A DNA stretch of 64,000 bases from an uncultured Pelagibacteraceae bacterium. GTDB taxonomy: Bacteria > Pseudomonadota > Alphaproteobacteria > Pelagibacterales > Pelagibacteraceae. This document shows, piece after piece, positions 9,370 through 18,249 of the stretch (its first letter is position 1; each line of letters starts with the position of its first letter). A program made the translations under genes and the position numbers. Location of the stretch: positions 1-64,000 of the forward strand of contig CACEMG010000001.1 of NCBI GenBank assembly GCA_902560565.1, in the 5' to 3' direction. The notes beneath the pieces are model-generated. The model ran no database searches. It saw nothing but the letters and a program-made list of their open reading frames with translations, and was not told where the DNA came from.

Positions 9370-10508
9370 TCTTTTATATTAACAATTTTTGGTTTCTCAG
9401 GATCTTCAACATAATCCAAGTTTACATCATTTTCAGTAGTATTTGGTAATTCTTTTGTTTGTCCTAAACCTCCAGTTTTTTTTAGTTTTACTAACTTATC
9501 TTCTAATGATTGATTTGAACCATAAGCTGCATTTATTACTTGCTTAAGAGAATTTGTGTGCGCTTTATGACTATCAATTGTCTTTTTTAAATTTTTTTTC
9601 AAAAAAGTGTATTTGTCATAAATTGCCGTTGCTTCCTTTACAATTTTGGAAACTAAAGATTTATTTTTTTTCTCATTTTTAATGCTTGTAGCAGTTGCAA
9701 TTAAACTCATAATACTAATAGGACCAGCAAGAAGTATTTTTTTTTCATAACACAAATCCAATAAGCTACTATTTTCTTTTTCGAGCACTGAAAGATAACA
9801 GGCGTCAAATGGCATAAACATAACAACATATTGCATGTTTTCAAGTTGGTAAAGTTTTGAATAATTTTTAAATCCAAGGTCAGTTATATGTTTTTTCACA
9901 GACTCTATATGTTTGTTTAGATTTTCTTCTCTCATATCTTTATCTTTTGAATTAACAAAGTCCTCAAAATTTTTAAGGGAAACTTTGCAATCGATAACAA
10001 TTTTTTGATTATCTTGAAGGTTTAATATAAAATCAGGTTTTATTATTTTTTCTTCCCCTGTTTCAGGATCAGAAATTTTTTTTTCCTTTCCTACATCAAA
10101 ATCTCCATCCTCTTCTTTTAGTCCGTGTCTTTCTAAAATATTTCTTAAAGTTCTTTCATTAAATTTTCCTTGATATTTAACATCACCAACTAATTTTTCA
10201 TGAAAATTTTTATATTCTGAAATAACAGATTTATATTCTGAAAATGATCTATTGCTTATTTCTTTAAATGTATCTACGTCATTTTTATTACTTATGAGCT
10301 GTTCTTTATCTTTTTTTAATTCTTTAATATAATTTTCTACTAAGTCTGTTTTATCTATTTGTTTATCTAGTTCATTCTGAAGTTTTAAATATTCCGGATT
10401 ATTTTTATCAATATTTTTAGAACTTTTAATTTGATTTAGTATATATAAAAACAAAAAAACAATTGTTACGCTTAATATGAGAACTGTAATTGATAAAGTT
10501 GCTATCAT
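9366..10508 (-). CDS. rmuC: DNA recombination protein RmuC
   Basis: N-terminal TM plus coiled coil, GKFNERTLRNILERHGL, KPDFILNL, VIDCKVSLKNFEDFV, PFDACYLSVLE, LLAGPISIMSLI. Confidence 0.85.
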   Translation of the reverse strand: MIATLSITVLILSVTIVFLFLYILNQIKSSKNIDKNNPEYLKLQNELDKQIDKTDLVENYIKELKKDKEQLISNKNDVDTFKEISNRSFSEYKSVISEYKNFHEKLVGDVKYQGKFNERTLRNILERHGLKEEDGDFDVGKEKKISDPETGEEKIIKPDFILNLQDNQKIVIDCKVSLKNFEDFVNSKDKDMREENLNKHIESVKKHITDLGFKNYSKLYQLENMQYVVMFMPFDACYLSVLEKENSSLLDLCYEKKILLAGPISIMSLIATATSIKNEKKNKSLVSKIVKEATAIYDKYTFLKKNLKKTIDSHKAHTNSLKQVINAAYGSNQSLEDKLVKLKKTGGLGQTKELPNTTENDVNLDYVEDPEKPKIVNIKE

Positions 10509-10522
10509 ACCTATATAATATA

Positions 10523-12112
10523 TTAATTTATTAATTTACTCCACTCTTTAGAATATTTTTGAATTGATTTATTATTTTCAATACATTTTTCTAATAAAAC
10601 TGTAAGACAGTCACTGAAACTTCTATCACCATCATAACCACCAAGACAATGGGACAATTCATGAAGCGCTACAGAGCAGAAGACACTAAATTTTTGTTTG
10701 AATAAAGACTTATGTAAATAAATTACTTTATGGTTATAATCATATTTATCCTTCATTTGCCCAAGTAGTTCCTTGCATGTTATAGTTTTAAATTTCACAT
10801 CGTACATAGGATCATCATGTCCATCAGCTACGAATAATTTAGCAAAACCAGGTGAAATACTTTTGACTGCTTCAAATAAAAAATCGATCGATTTTTGTTC
10901 TTTATATGTCAAATTTTTTGTTTTTTTGTTCTTAATCCTAGATTCGCTATTTTTTTTATTTCGAATGAAACTTTCAAGTGCACTCATTACTCCAAAATTA
11001 GTAAAATACGACGGGAGAATAATTTTTTTTTTCTTTTCCTTGTTTGTCCTGTTACGAATGTAATTTTGGACACCTGTGTTAAACCACTCATTATAAGTAA
11101 TTTCTCGAGAATAGGTATATCTAGACTCTGCAAAGTAATCATTTCCAAATAATTCTTTTAAATTTTTGTCGTCTTTTAACCATCCATAAGAATTAGTAGC
11201 TATAGCACTTAAAAGTAAATGCCCCTTTTCCCAAATTTTTTTACTCGATTTTAAAATATATTTTATAGCCACATTTCCAACCATATCTCTATAATAAAAA
11301 CCACTACGAGCTAGTATTGAAAAGAATGTTGCTTGAAGTTTAGAATCAAAAGCTTTTCGGTCACGGTCCATGCGAACCTTCTTATCAAGTGCAGCATATG
11401 ACTTGTTAATGTGTATAATTACAGGGATCCCAATGATATCTATCCTTCTCAAATTCTTATAAAAACCCACCCCGTTTGGCTCAGTTGATTTAAATATGCT
11501 TATTCCATTATGGTCATGTAAAATTTCACCTATTATTTTATTACCACTATAAAAAAAATTTTTCATTCCATACTGGTAAGCTTTCTTTAGTTTTTTACTT
11601 ATAGTTTTTATTATAAAATAATTACCTTTAAGTTTGTTTATTTTGAAATAGTTATAGATTAATGGACGCAATCCATCGGTATTCGGAATTTCATTTCCTA
11701 CTGATACGATAAGAGCTTTGTTGCCAGAAATTAATATAGGATTAAAGACACCCATTCTAGCAAGATCTGAAAACACTTTCTTACCACCTTCCCCATGGGA
11801 GCCACAGAATTGTACTTCTGATTCAGATTTAGTAGATCCAATATAATAAAGCTTTTCTAAGTTAAATTCATTAGGAGCGTAAATTCTTACAGTATCACTT
11901 TCGATAGAAATTTTAATATCTGTTATTGGCAGCTTGTTTTCCAAGCAGCCATCATAAAAATTTTGCAGCGTATCTCTAGCAATCATATCTTCAGTCCATA
12001 TTTCTTCAGACCAACTTGTAGTGATTGCAGATGGAACTGATTTTAAGTGCTCTGTTGAAGTAATTTCAGGTACTTCTAAAAGCAAGTCTTTAAATTTTTT
12101 TATATCATTCAT
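10523..12112 (-). CDS. GHKL-type ATPase domain fused to a C-terminal HExxH metallopeptidase-like domain
   Basis: N-box-like RDTLQNFYDG, lid/G2-like YIGSTKSESEVQFCGSHGEGGKKVFSDLAR; C-terminal VALHELSHCLGGYDGD. Confidence 0.65.
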   Translation of the reverse strand: MNDIKKFKDLLLEVPEITSTEHLKSVPSAITTSWSEEIWTEDMIARDTLQNFYDGCLENKLPITDIKISIESDTVRIYAPNEFNLEKLYYIGSTKSESEVQFCGSHGEGGKKVFSDLARMGVFNPILISGNKALIVSVGNEIPNTDGLRPLIYNYFKINKLKGNYFIIKTISKKLKKAYQYGMKNFFYSGNKIIGEILHDHNGISIFKSTEPNGVGFYKNLRRIDIIGIPVIIHINKSYAALDKKVRMDRDRKAFDSKLQATFFSILARSGFYYRDMVGNVAIKYILKSSKKIWEKGHLLLSAIATNSYGWLKDDKNLKELFGNDYFAESRYTYSREITYNEWFNTGVQNYIRNRTNKEKKKKIILPSYFTNFGVMSALESFIRNKKNSESRIKNKKTKNLTYKEQKSIDFLFEAVKSISPGFAKLFVADGHDDPMYDVKFKTITCKELLGQMKDKYDYNHKVIYLHKSLFKQKFSVFCSVALHELSHCLGGYDGDRSFSDCLTVLLEKCIENNKSIQKYSKEWSKLIN

Positions 12113-12120
12113 TTTTCCCT

Positions 12121-12411
12121 CTATATTTTATTATTAGTAATTTCATCTTTTAATTCTTCTTTAAGAACATCTATATTTATTAATACTCTATGATATATAT
12201 GTTGGGCTCTTTTTTTCTTTAAATATTTATAAAGATTAAGAGGTATAAAATAAAAGTTTATAATTAATCCAAAAAATTTTTTATTTTCATAAAATCTGAT
12301 TTTAGCCTTTTCGTTTATTTCTTGATGCTTAAACCAATCCTGAAAATCTGATTTCCACTCGAGATAATATTCTAGACGTTGTTTCAATAAATTTTGGTAA
12401 TTCTTTTTCAT
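12121..12411 (-). CDS. Uncharacterised small protein
   Basis: 96-aa ORF within a tightly packed minus-strand run. Confidence 0.45.
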   Translation of the reverse strand: MKKNYQNLLKQRLEYYLEWKSDFQDWFKHQEINEKAKIRFYENKKFFGLIINFYFIPLNLYKYLKKKRAQHIYHRVLINIDVLKEELKDEITNNKI

Positions 12412-12414
12412 ATT

Positions 12415-12645
12415 TTATTTTATCTCCACGTATCCTTTACCAATTTTTTCTCTTATTTTTTTTTCAGCATATTTTTTTGCAGCTTCCTCTGAACTAAATT
12501 GATTTTCCTTTTCTGCTGGGTTATGAATACCAATACGTCCGTATTTTGTTATAACCTTTTTTTTTGCATCAATTTTAATTTCCCAGAATTTAAACGAATT
12601 TTTAATGTGGTTTTTATATTCTAGTCTCATTTTATTTCCTTTCAT
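12415..12645 (-). CDS. Stand-alone WGR domain protein
   Basis: KFWEIKIDAKKKVITKYGRIGIHNPAEKENQFSSEEAAKKYAEKKIREKIGKGYVEI matches the WGR fold pattern. Confidence 0.8.
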   Translation of the reverse strand: MKGNKMRLEYKNHIKNSFKFWEIKIDAKKKVITKYGRIGIHNPAEKENQFSSEEAAKKYAEKKIREKIGKGYVEIK

Positions 12646-13062
12646 TTAGTGTAGCGTTTTATCTTTAATTTTTTTTTTTCTTCCAAAAAGATCTTCTTCA
12701 TCAGCTTGATTACTAGTCCATTCATCTAAAGAATTCATAAAATCCTTATTGTGCTGTAGAAGTTGATTCTTTGTAAAAGTTGTATAGTATTTGAACTTTG
12801 GATAAGACATTTCTAGCATTAAAGATTGCATTACTCGGTAATAGAAAATGTAAAAACACTCATCTTTATCTAGAGCTTCTTTTGCAGCCTTTTGTTTAAA
12901 GGCATCAACTAAATTTTTTGCAAAAATATCTATTCTTTCCCAGATTTCATTCCTCGTCTCTATTTTCTGCTCTTTCAAAGATTTAGTTTTAAAAGGAACA
13001 ATATTCGTTTTTTTTGAACTTTTTCCTTTCAAAGGTTTTTTTTTGTCTTTTTCCTTGCTCAT
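12646..13062 (-). CDS. Uncharacterised protein
   Basis: 138-aa ORF, first gene of the minus-strand run, divergent from the 13168 gene. Confidence 0.5.
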   Translation of the reverse strand: MSKEKDKKKPLKGKSSKKTNIVPFKTKSLKEQKIETRNEIWERIDIFAKNLVDAFKQKAAKEALDKDECFYIFYYRVMQSLMLEMSYPKFKYYTTFTKNQLLQHNKDFMNSLDEWTSNQADEEDLFGRKKKIKDKTLH

Positions 13063-13167
13063 AAGGTTTTAATAACAAATATATTTTGCTGTGTCAAGAC
13101 TGTATTTATAAATATTTTTGTATTGATTCATTATATTTATACTGTATATATATAAAGAGTAAATAAT

Positions 13168-14397
13168 ATGATTCGAAAAAAAAGTAACAAAATAAGTAAG
13201 CCAGGTGCAATTTTATGGGAATTACTTAGTGAATCTGGGATTTCCCAGGCCATAGCTTCGAAAAATATGGGGCAATATGAAAATTATTTAACCAATTATA
13301 TCTACAAATATAAAGAAAACATATTCCCAAGGTCATTTTGTTATAATTTTTTGTCGTCGGTTTATCACTCAATAAAAAGGGATAAAATTAATAAGAACCA
13401 ATCTTTCATATCAATATTAAGTAGGGTAATTAATAAAAATTTAGATGTAATAAAAATTTTAATCCTCCCTGCTCTTGATCATCATATTGCAGCGTTGCTT
13501 AAATTAGAAAATATTGATTTTATTGAAACCTCAAATTTATTAGAAAGATATATTGCTGAAGTAGTCACTAAAGAAAAATATAACGAGTATAAATCATTTT
13601 TAAGTGAGATGGATAGTGAAGACGAGGGTTTTGATAATCTAAATAATATTCGTTTGAAAGGAGACCCAATTCTGGATGAAGAACGATTTAAAAAAAATAT
13701 TGAATTTGAAAATTTAGTAAAATCAATCAAAGATTTCTATTATCTATGTGAGCAACTTACATTAATCTTCGTTCCAAATTTTTATTCACCAACAAACTAT
13801 CAAAAAATAAAAATGGACAAAGTTAGCAAAGGAACTTTTTTAGTGAAAAAAAGATTTATCAAACAATTGAAACGATCGAATAAAATTGGTGGAGAGTTTA
13901 GCTGGAATTCTGGAAAATTTTCTTTTAGTGAAAATTCTGGTAATAATTATGAAACTTCAGAATTTTTATCAAAAGATGAATCTAAAAAAATTAAAATTAA
14001 AGAAAATCTTTCTGGATTGCCCTTTGTGGATATTCCTTTAACAAAGGAACAAAAAAAAGAAATAGATGATGTAATGGCTAAAGGAGGTAAAACATCATTA
14101 TTAAATGTAGATGAATTAGTTAATAAGTATCGAGGTTCATATTACTTGGAACTAGCTTTCAAAAATAATCCATATATGAAAAAACTTGGAATAGAAGATG
14201 TTTCAGGAGTTTTTGAAGAAGCTAGGCTTATTGCATTGAATAAAAAGCTAAATTATTTTTTAGGTTCAAACAAGCAACATGATTCTCTTTGGGATACTAG
14301 AGCAACTGCAGAGAAAATTTCTAAAGAGGAGTCTTCCGTTAGCCTATTTGATGATTTAATTTTCCCTAAGATTAAAGAAGGGAAAAAAATAGCGTAA
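13168..14397 (+). CDS. Uncharacterised protein with HTH-like N-terminus and an ExoI-like HDSLWDTRAT segment near its C-terminus
   Basis: 409-aa ORF; N-terminal ILWELLSESGISQAIASKNMGQYENYLTNYI resembles an HTH; immediately upstream of the ExoI-like gene. Confidence 0.6.
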   Translation: MIRKKSNKISKPGAILWELLSESGISQAIASKNMGQYENYLTNYIYKYKENIFPRSFCYNFLSSVYHSIKRDKINKNQSFISILSRVINKNLDVIKILILPALDHHIAALLKLENIDFIETSNLLERYIAEVVTKEKYNEYKSFLSEMDSEDEGFDNLNNIRLKGDPILDEERFKKNIEFENLVKSIKDFYYLCEQLTLIFVPNFYSPTNYQKIKMDKVSKGTFLVKKRFIKQLKRSNKIGGEFSWNSGKFSFSENSGNNYETSEFLSKDESKKIKIKENLSGLPFVDIPLTKEQKKEIDDVMAKGGKTSLLNVDELVNKYRGSYYLELAFKNNPYMKKLGIEDVSGVFEEARLIALNKKLNYFLGSNKQHDSLWDTRATAEKISKEESSVSLFDDLIFPKIKEGKKIA

Positions 14398-14420
14398 CTT
14401 TTTTTAAATAATCAAATAAT

Positions 14421-15875
14421 ATGAAAAAAACTTTTACATTCTATGACATGGAAGCTGATAGTGGATCAGCAATAAAAGCTACCTGCTTAAGTTGTAGTTA
14501 TGTAACTGTAGACTCAAATTTCAAAACTATTGAAGAAGGTACATTTAATTCAAGATTAAGAAAATCTAGGGCTTTCGAAGTTGATGCTATGCTTGCCCAT
14601 TCAATCCCATTAAAAAAGATTCAAAGTGAAAAATTATCTAATGGAGAGCTAGTAGAAAAGCTAGAAGCCAAATTTATTGAACTTGCAAAAAAAGGAACAA
14701 TTTTTGTTGGATACAATTCAAGTGGGTATGATCAAATTCTTTTAAATCATATGTTACATTTAAATTTAAAGTGGCCCTATATAACAAGTAAAGAACAGTT
14801 TGATTTGCTACCAGCAGTCAGAACTGCATCTGTGTTTGAGCCAAAGGCATTAAATTATTTAACTAATTTTAAAGGAAACACTTCATACAAATTGCAGGAC
14901 ATGATCAAAGCAAATAATATAAAATCAGAAATAGCTCACGATTCTCTTTGGGATACTAGAGCAACTAAGGATCTTGGCCACCTTTTGTATAAAAATGCTC
15001 CAGAAGTATTTAATGCTTCAATTGCATTAAGAAAGAAGGAGGATGTGATATCCCGAATAAAAGATGATATATTTTGCTGGAATGAATTCTTTTTTGCGCG
15101 TGCCAAAATTTTTTGTGGTTGTTATATAGGAAGCACCATTTATCCTAATTGGCATTACCTTTTTGATTTGCGCCAATCACCTGAGGAAATTATCTCAATA
15201 ATGAATAATAGAGAAGAATTGAAAAAAAAAGTTGAAAGTAGTCCCCGATTTATAAGAATTTGTAAAGGGAATCGCTCTCCAATTATTATGAAAAAAGAAA
15301 ATGCATTTAAAAATGATGAGGAATATAAAACTTTAGGAATTAAAGAAATTGAAAGAAGATATTATTTTTTAAGAAAACACCGAGAAGAATTGTCAGTAAG
15401 ATTAAGAGATCTAGCTAATGAAAAAATAGAGGAAAAAAATCAGTTTGAACAAGAAAAGAAACAACCTGAAGAAAATTTATATGGATTGAAAATTAGTAAT
15501 GACGAGAGAAAAATAATGCTAAATTTTAATCAAGCAAAAGAAATTTCAGACAAAAAGAAGGAGTTTATGCAATTTAAACATCAAGATATAAAACTGCTTG
15601 CTGAAATGAAACTGTATGAAGATTTATCTGAAGATGATTTTTGTAAAGTTCTCTCTAAAAAAGATTTAAATAAAGTAAAAAGTAGGATTGCGAACTATTT
15701 GTTAGATAAATCAAATAAAAGTCTTCCATTTACTAAAATTCCTGAGCAGTTAGCAAGATTGGATACGCTTAAACTTAATGCTGAAAATGATAAAGACGAT
15801 AATAAAGCAAAACAATTACAAGACTTGGATGATTATTTGGTTGGTAAGATGAATGAGTTTGAAAAATATTTATAA
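14421..15875 (+). CDS. sbcB: Exodeoxyribonuclease I-like DEDDh exonuclease
   Basis: TFYDMEAD (D-x-E), VGYNSSGYDQILLNHML (D), LQDMIKANNI, AHDSLWDTRAT (H...D), then an ExoI-like C-terminal region. Confidence 0.75.
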   Translation: MKKTFTFYDMEADSGSAIKATCLSCSYVTVDSNFKTIEEGTFNSRLRKSRAFEVDAMLAHSIPLKKIQSEKLSNGELVEKLEAKFIELAKKGTIFVGYNSSGYDQILLNHMLHLNLKWPYITSKEQFDLLPAVRTASVFEPKALNYLTNFKGNTSYKLQDMIKANNIKSEIAHDSLWDTRATKDLGHLLYKNAPEVFNASIALRKKEDVISRIKDDIFCWNEFFFARAKIFCGCYIGSTIYPNWHYLFDLRQSPEEIISIMNNREELKKKVESSPRFIRICKGNRSPIIMKKENAFKNDEEYKTLGIKEIERRYYFLRKHREELSVRLRDLANEKIEEKNQFEQEKKQPEENLYGLKISNDERKIMLNFNQAKEISDKKKEFMQFKHQDIKLLAEMKLYEDLSEDDFCKVLSKKDLNKVKSRIANYLLDKSNKSLPFTKIPEQLARLDTLKLNAENDKDDNKAKQLQDLDDYLVGKMNEFEKYL

Positions 15876-15890
15876 AAAAAAACTTAAATT

Positions 15891-16451
15891 ATGACAAACT
15901 TGAACAAAGATAATATCAAAAAAATATTTTTTACTTATTTTCAGCCAACTTATAAAGGTAAATTAAAAGATACAAATATAATATTAAAAATTTTAAATGA
16001 ACTTCAAAAAGAACCACCGCCAACATCAACTTTAGTTATTAAAAAAATAAACTCATATACACAAAATAAAATAAAACTAAATGTTAGTAATATTAAAAGA
16101 ATAAAAAAAATTGCTCAAAAGAACGGTTTGATAAAAACTCAAAAACTAAACCGCAAGATTACAAAATCAAAAGAAAAATATTTAAAAATACTAAAAGTAA
16201 ACATATTTAACTTTCCTCCATATGCAAGGGGTGGTCAAAAAGCTGCATCTATAAATGATAGATATAGTATTGATTTTAAAAATCCAAAAGGAAAAACAAA
16301 AATACCAGAGCACTTACGTGGAGTACAATTTTACAAAACAAAAAATGATGCTAAAAAAGCAATTGAAGAAAAACAACAGTTTACAGAAATTTTTTTTAAA
16401 AAAGCAGATGAAAGATTTAAAAAAAATTTAAAAATATGGAAACTATATTAA
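15891..16451 (+). CDS. Uncharacterised basic protein
   Basis: 186-aa ORF downstream of the ExoI-like gene; no family recognised. Confidence 0.5.
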   Translation: MTNLNKDNIKKIFFTYFQPTYKGKLKDTNIILKILNELQKEPPPTSTLVIKKINSYTQNKIKLNVSNIKRIKKIAQKNGLIKTQKLNRKITKSKEKYLKILKVNIFNFPPYARGGQKAASINDRYSIDFKNPKGKTKIPEHLRGVQFYKTKNDAKKAIEEKQQFTEIFFKKADERFKKNLKIWKLY

Positions 16452-16534
16452 TTTTTATACTATTAATAATGGTTACTGTTTTGATATTTAAAAATTTTGA
16501 TATTTTAAAAATTATTCTTAATTATATTAAAGAC

Positions 16535-17227
16535 TTAATGTTTGGAAAGTAATTTTAATAATTTTTTTACATCCGGTCTTTTAAAGGATTTCTTTGAAAC
16601 TAATAATGCTGCAGATGACTTCAAAATATAGCCGTCTTTTAAAGGCCTCAGACCATTCGCAGCGGCTGTTGAACCACTGGAAAATATTTCTCCTATTATA
16701 GAACTTTGAGAAATTCTTGGCATAACCTCAGTTGCTCCCATGCTGTCAGTAACCTCAACATTTTTAACATTCTTTTCCTCTAAGAAGTTTTGCACTAAAC
16801 TTTTGTACTTTGTTGAACATTTCATAGGTTGTTTATTTTTTTTCAACATTTCTGTTGCTATCTCTGAAACGTCAAGCATTGTTTGGCAATCAATCCAAGA
16901 ATTCATACAAAAAATGGCTAGTGTGGCGTGTCCAAAATTTAATCGTTTATAAATATTAATTTTTTTTTGAATCTCTACATCTGAATTTAGTAACAAATCA
17001 ATTCCTGATATAGCTATGTCTGAATTATTATTGGCAATAGATACAATAGACTCTCTAGCGTGTTGAAAAATGCAAACAATATCAAATTTATTATGATTTA
17101 TTTTACCAATTAAATCTCTGTCTCCTTTTTCAAATTTAATATTTAGATTTTTTTTTTTGAATATTCTTAAAGTTTCAAAACGCAATCGTCCCTTGCTGGG
17201 CAAAGATATTATAATTTCTTTTTTCAT
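16535..17227 (-). CDS. hisG: ATP phosphoribosyltransferase, short form
   Basis: LPSKGRLRFETL, FGHATLAIF...WIDCQTM, STKYKSLVQNF, DSMGATEVMP, GSTAAANGLRPL; adjacent to hisZ. Confidence 0.88.
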   Translation of the reverse strand: MKKEIIISLPSKGRLRFETLRIFKKKNLNIKFEKGDRDLIGKINHNKFDIVCIFQHARESIVSIANNNSDIAISGIDLLLNSDVEIQKKINIYKRLNFGHATLAIFCMNSWIDCQTMLDVSEIATEMLKKNKQPMKCSTKYKSLVQNFLEEKNVKNVEVTDSMGATEVMPRISQSSIIGEIFSSGSTAAANGLRPLKDGYILKSSAALLVSKKSFKRPDVKKLLKLLSKH

Positions 17228-18249
17228 TAACTAAGATTTATAGCAGCTCCCACTGCGTTAATTTTTCTTAATCCTATTGATTGACTTAAAGAGTTAAATC
17301 TTCCACCTACGATGGATTGTTTATTAATGTTTGAACCAATTGGTTTTATAGAAAATAACATATTATCATAAATTTCAACAGCAGGTAATTCATTGCTATT
17401 AAAATATACTTTCAAATTACCTATTTTATTTTTTTTTACAGGAAAAAAATCACTTGAAACATTTATATTTAATTTATTTGTTTTAAAAAAATTATTTAGA
17501 ATTAAAGGAGCTTTTTGAATTGGGCATTTTATCTTTAGGAAGTTTTTGATAATTTTAACTATTCTTTTACCTTCTGCTGGTCTGGGTTGAATATAAATCT
17601 TTTGTTCAAAACGTTGAAGAATATCTTTGACTTTTCTATTGGCAATAATTTTATTAGGATTTACTTTTTTCATTCTAAAATATAGTTTTTTATCTAATTC
17701 TATATTTCTTTCATCAAGATATTTGTTGGTTTCAAGTCGTTTTAATATTTCGTTAAGATATCTTGTATTATTTCTCAAATATAAAATTCTTGATTTCCAT
17801 CTTTTTGGTAAATCAAGTTGTCTTAAAACAGATTCGAATAATTTAACATTATTGATATTTATTTGACCCCTTTTTCCAATTTCTTTTTGAAATATTTTGG
17901 CGCTATTTAAAATTATCTCATGATCATCATTTTGTTTGTTAGAATTATAAATTTCGAAACCAATTTGTGAATTTATTTTTTGATTTTTCCTATAAGACTC
18001 TCCTGAATAATATATTTTACTTTTTTTGTTACTCATTTTTTTAGAAAACTCTATTAGACTCATTAAGCTTAGATCTGGTCTTAAAGCAAAAGTCTTATTT
18101 TTTTTATTATCTGTAAAGGTAAAAAGGTATTTCTTTAGTTTTTCATCTCTAATGTATTTAATATCCACGACAGAACTTAAGCTGAGTTCTTTATAACCTT
18201 CATTTTTTATAAATTTAGTTATTTTTTGGTAAAATTTTTCTGACTTCAT
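17227..18249 (-). CDS. hisZ: ATP phosphoribosyltransferase regulatory subunit HisZ (HisRS-like)
   Basis: TFALRPDLSLMSLIEFSKK, YYSGESYRKNQKINSQIGFEIY, C-terminal VGGRFNSLSQSIG; between hisG and hisS. Confidence 0.85.
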   Translation of the reverse strand: MKSEKFYQKITKFIKNEGYKELSLSSVVDIKYIRDEKLKKYLFTFTDNKKNKTFALRPDLSLMSLIEFSKKMSNKKSKIYYSGESYRKNQKINSQIGFEIYNSNKQNDDHEIILNSAKIFQKEIGKRGQININNVKLFESVLRQLDLPKRWKSRILYLRNNTRYLNEILKRLETNKYLDERNIELDKKLYFRMKKVNPNKIIANRKVKDILQRFEQKIYIQPRPAEGKRIVKIIKNFLKIKCPIQKAPLILNNFFKTNKLNINVSSDFFPVKKNKIGNLKVYFNSNELPAVEIYDNMLFSIKPIGSNINKQSIVGGRFNSLSQSIGLRKINAVGAAINLS

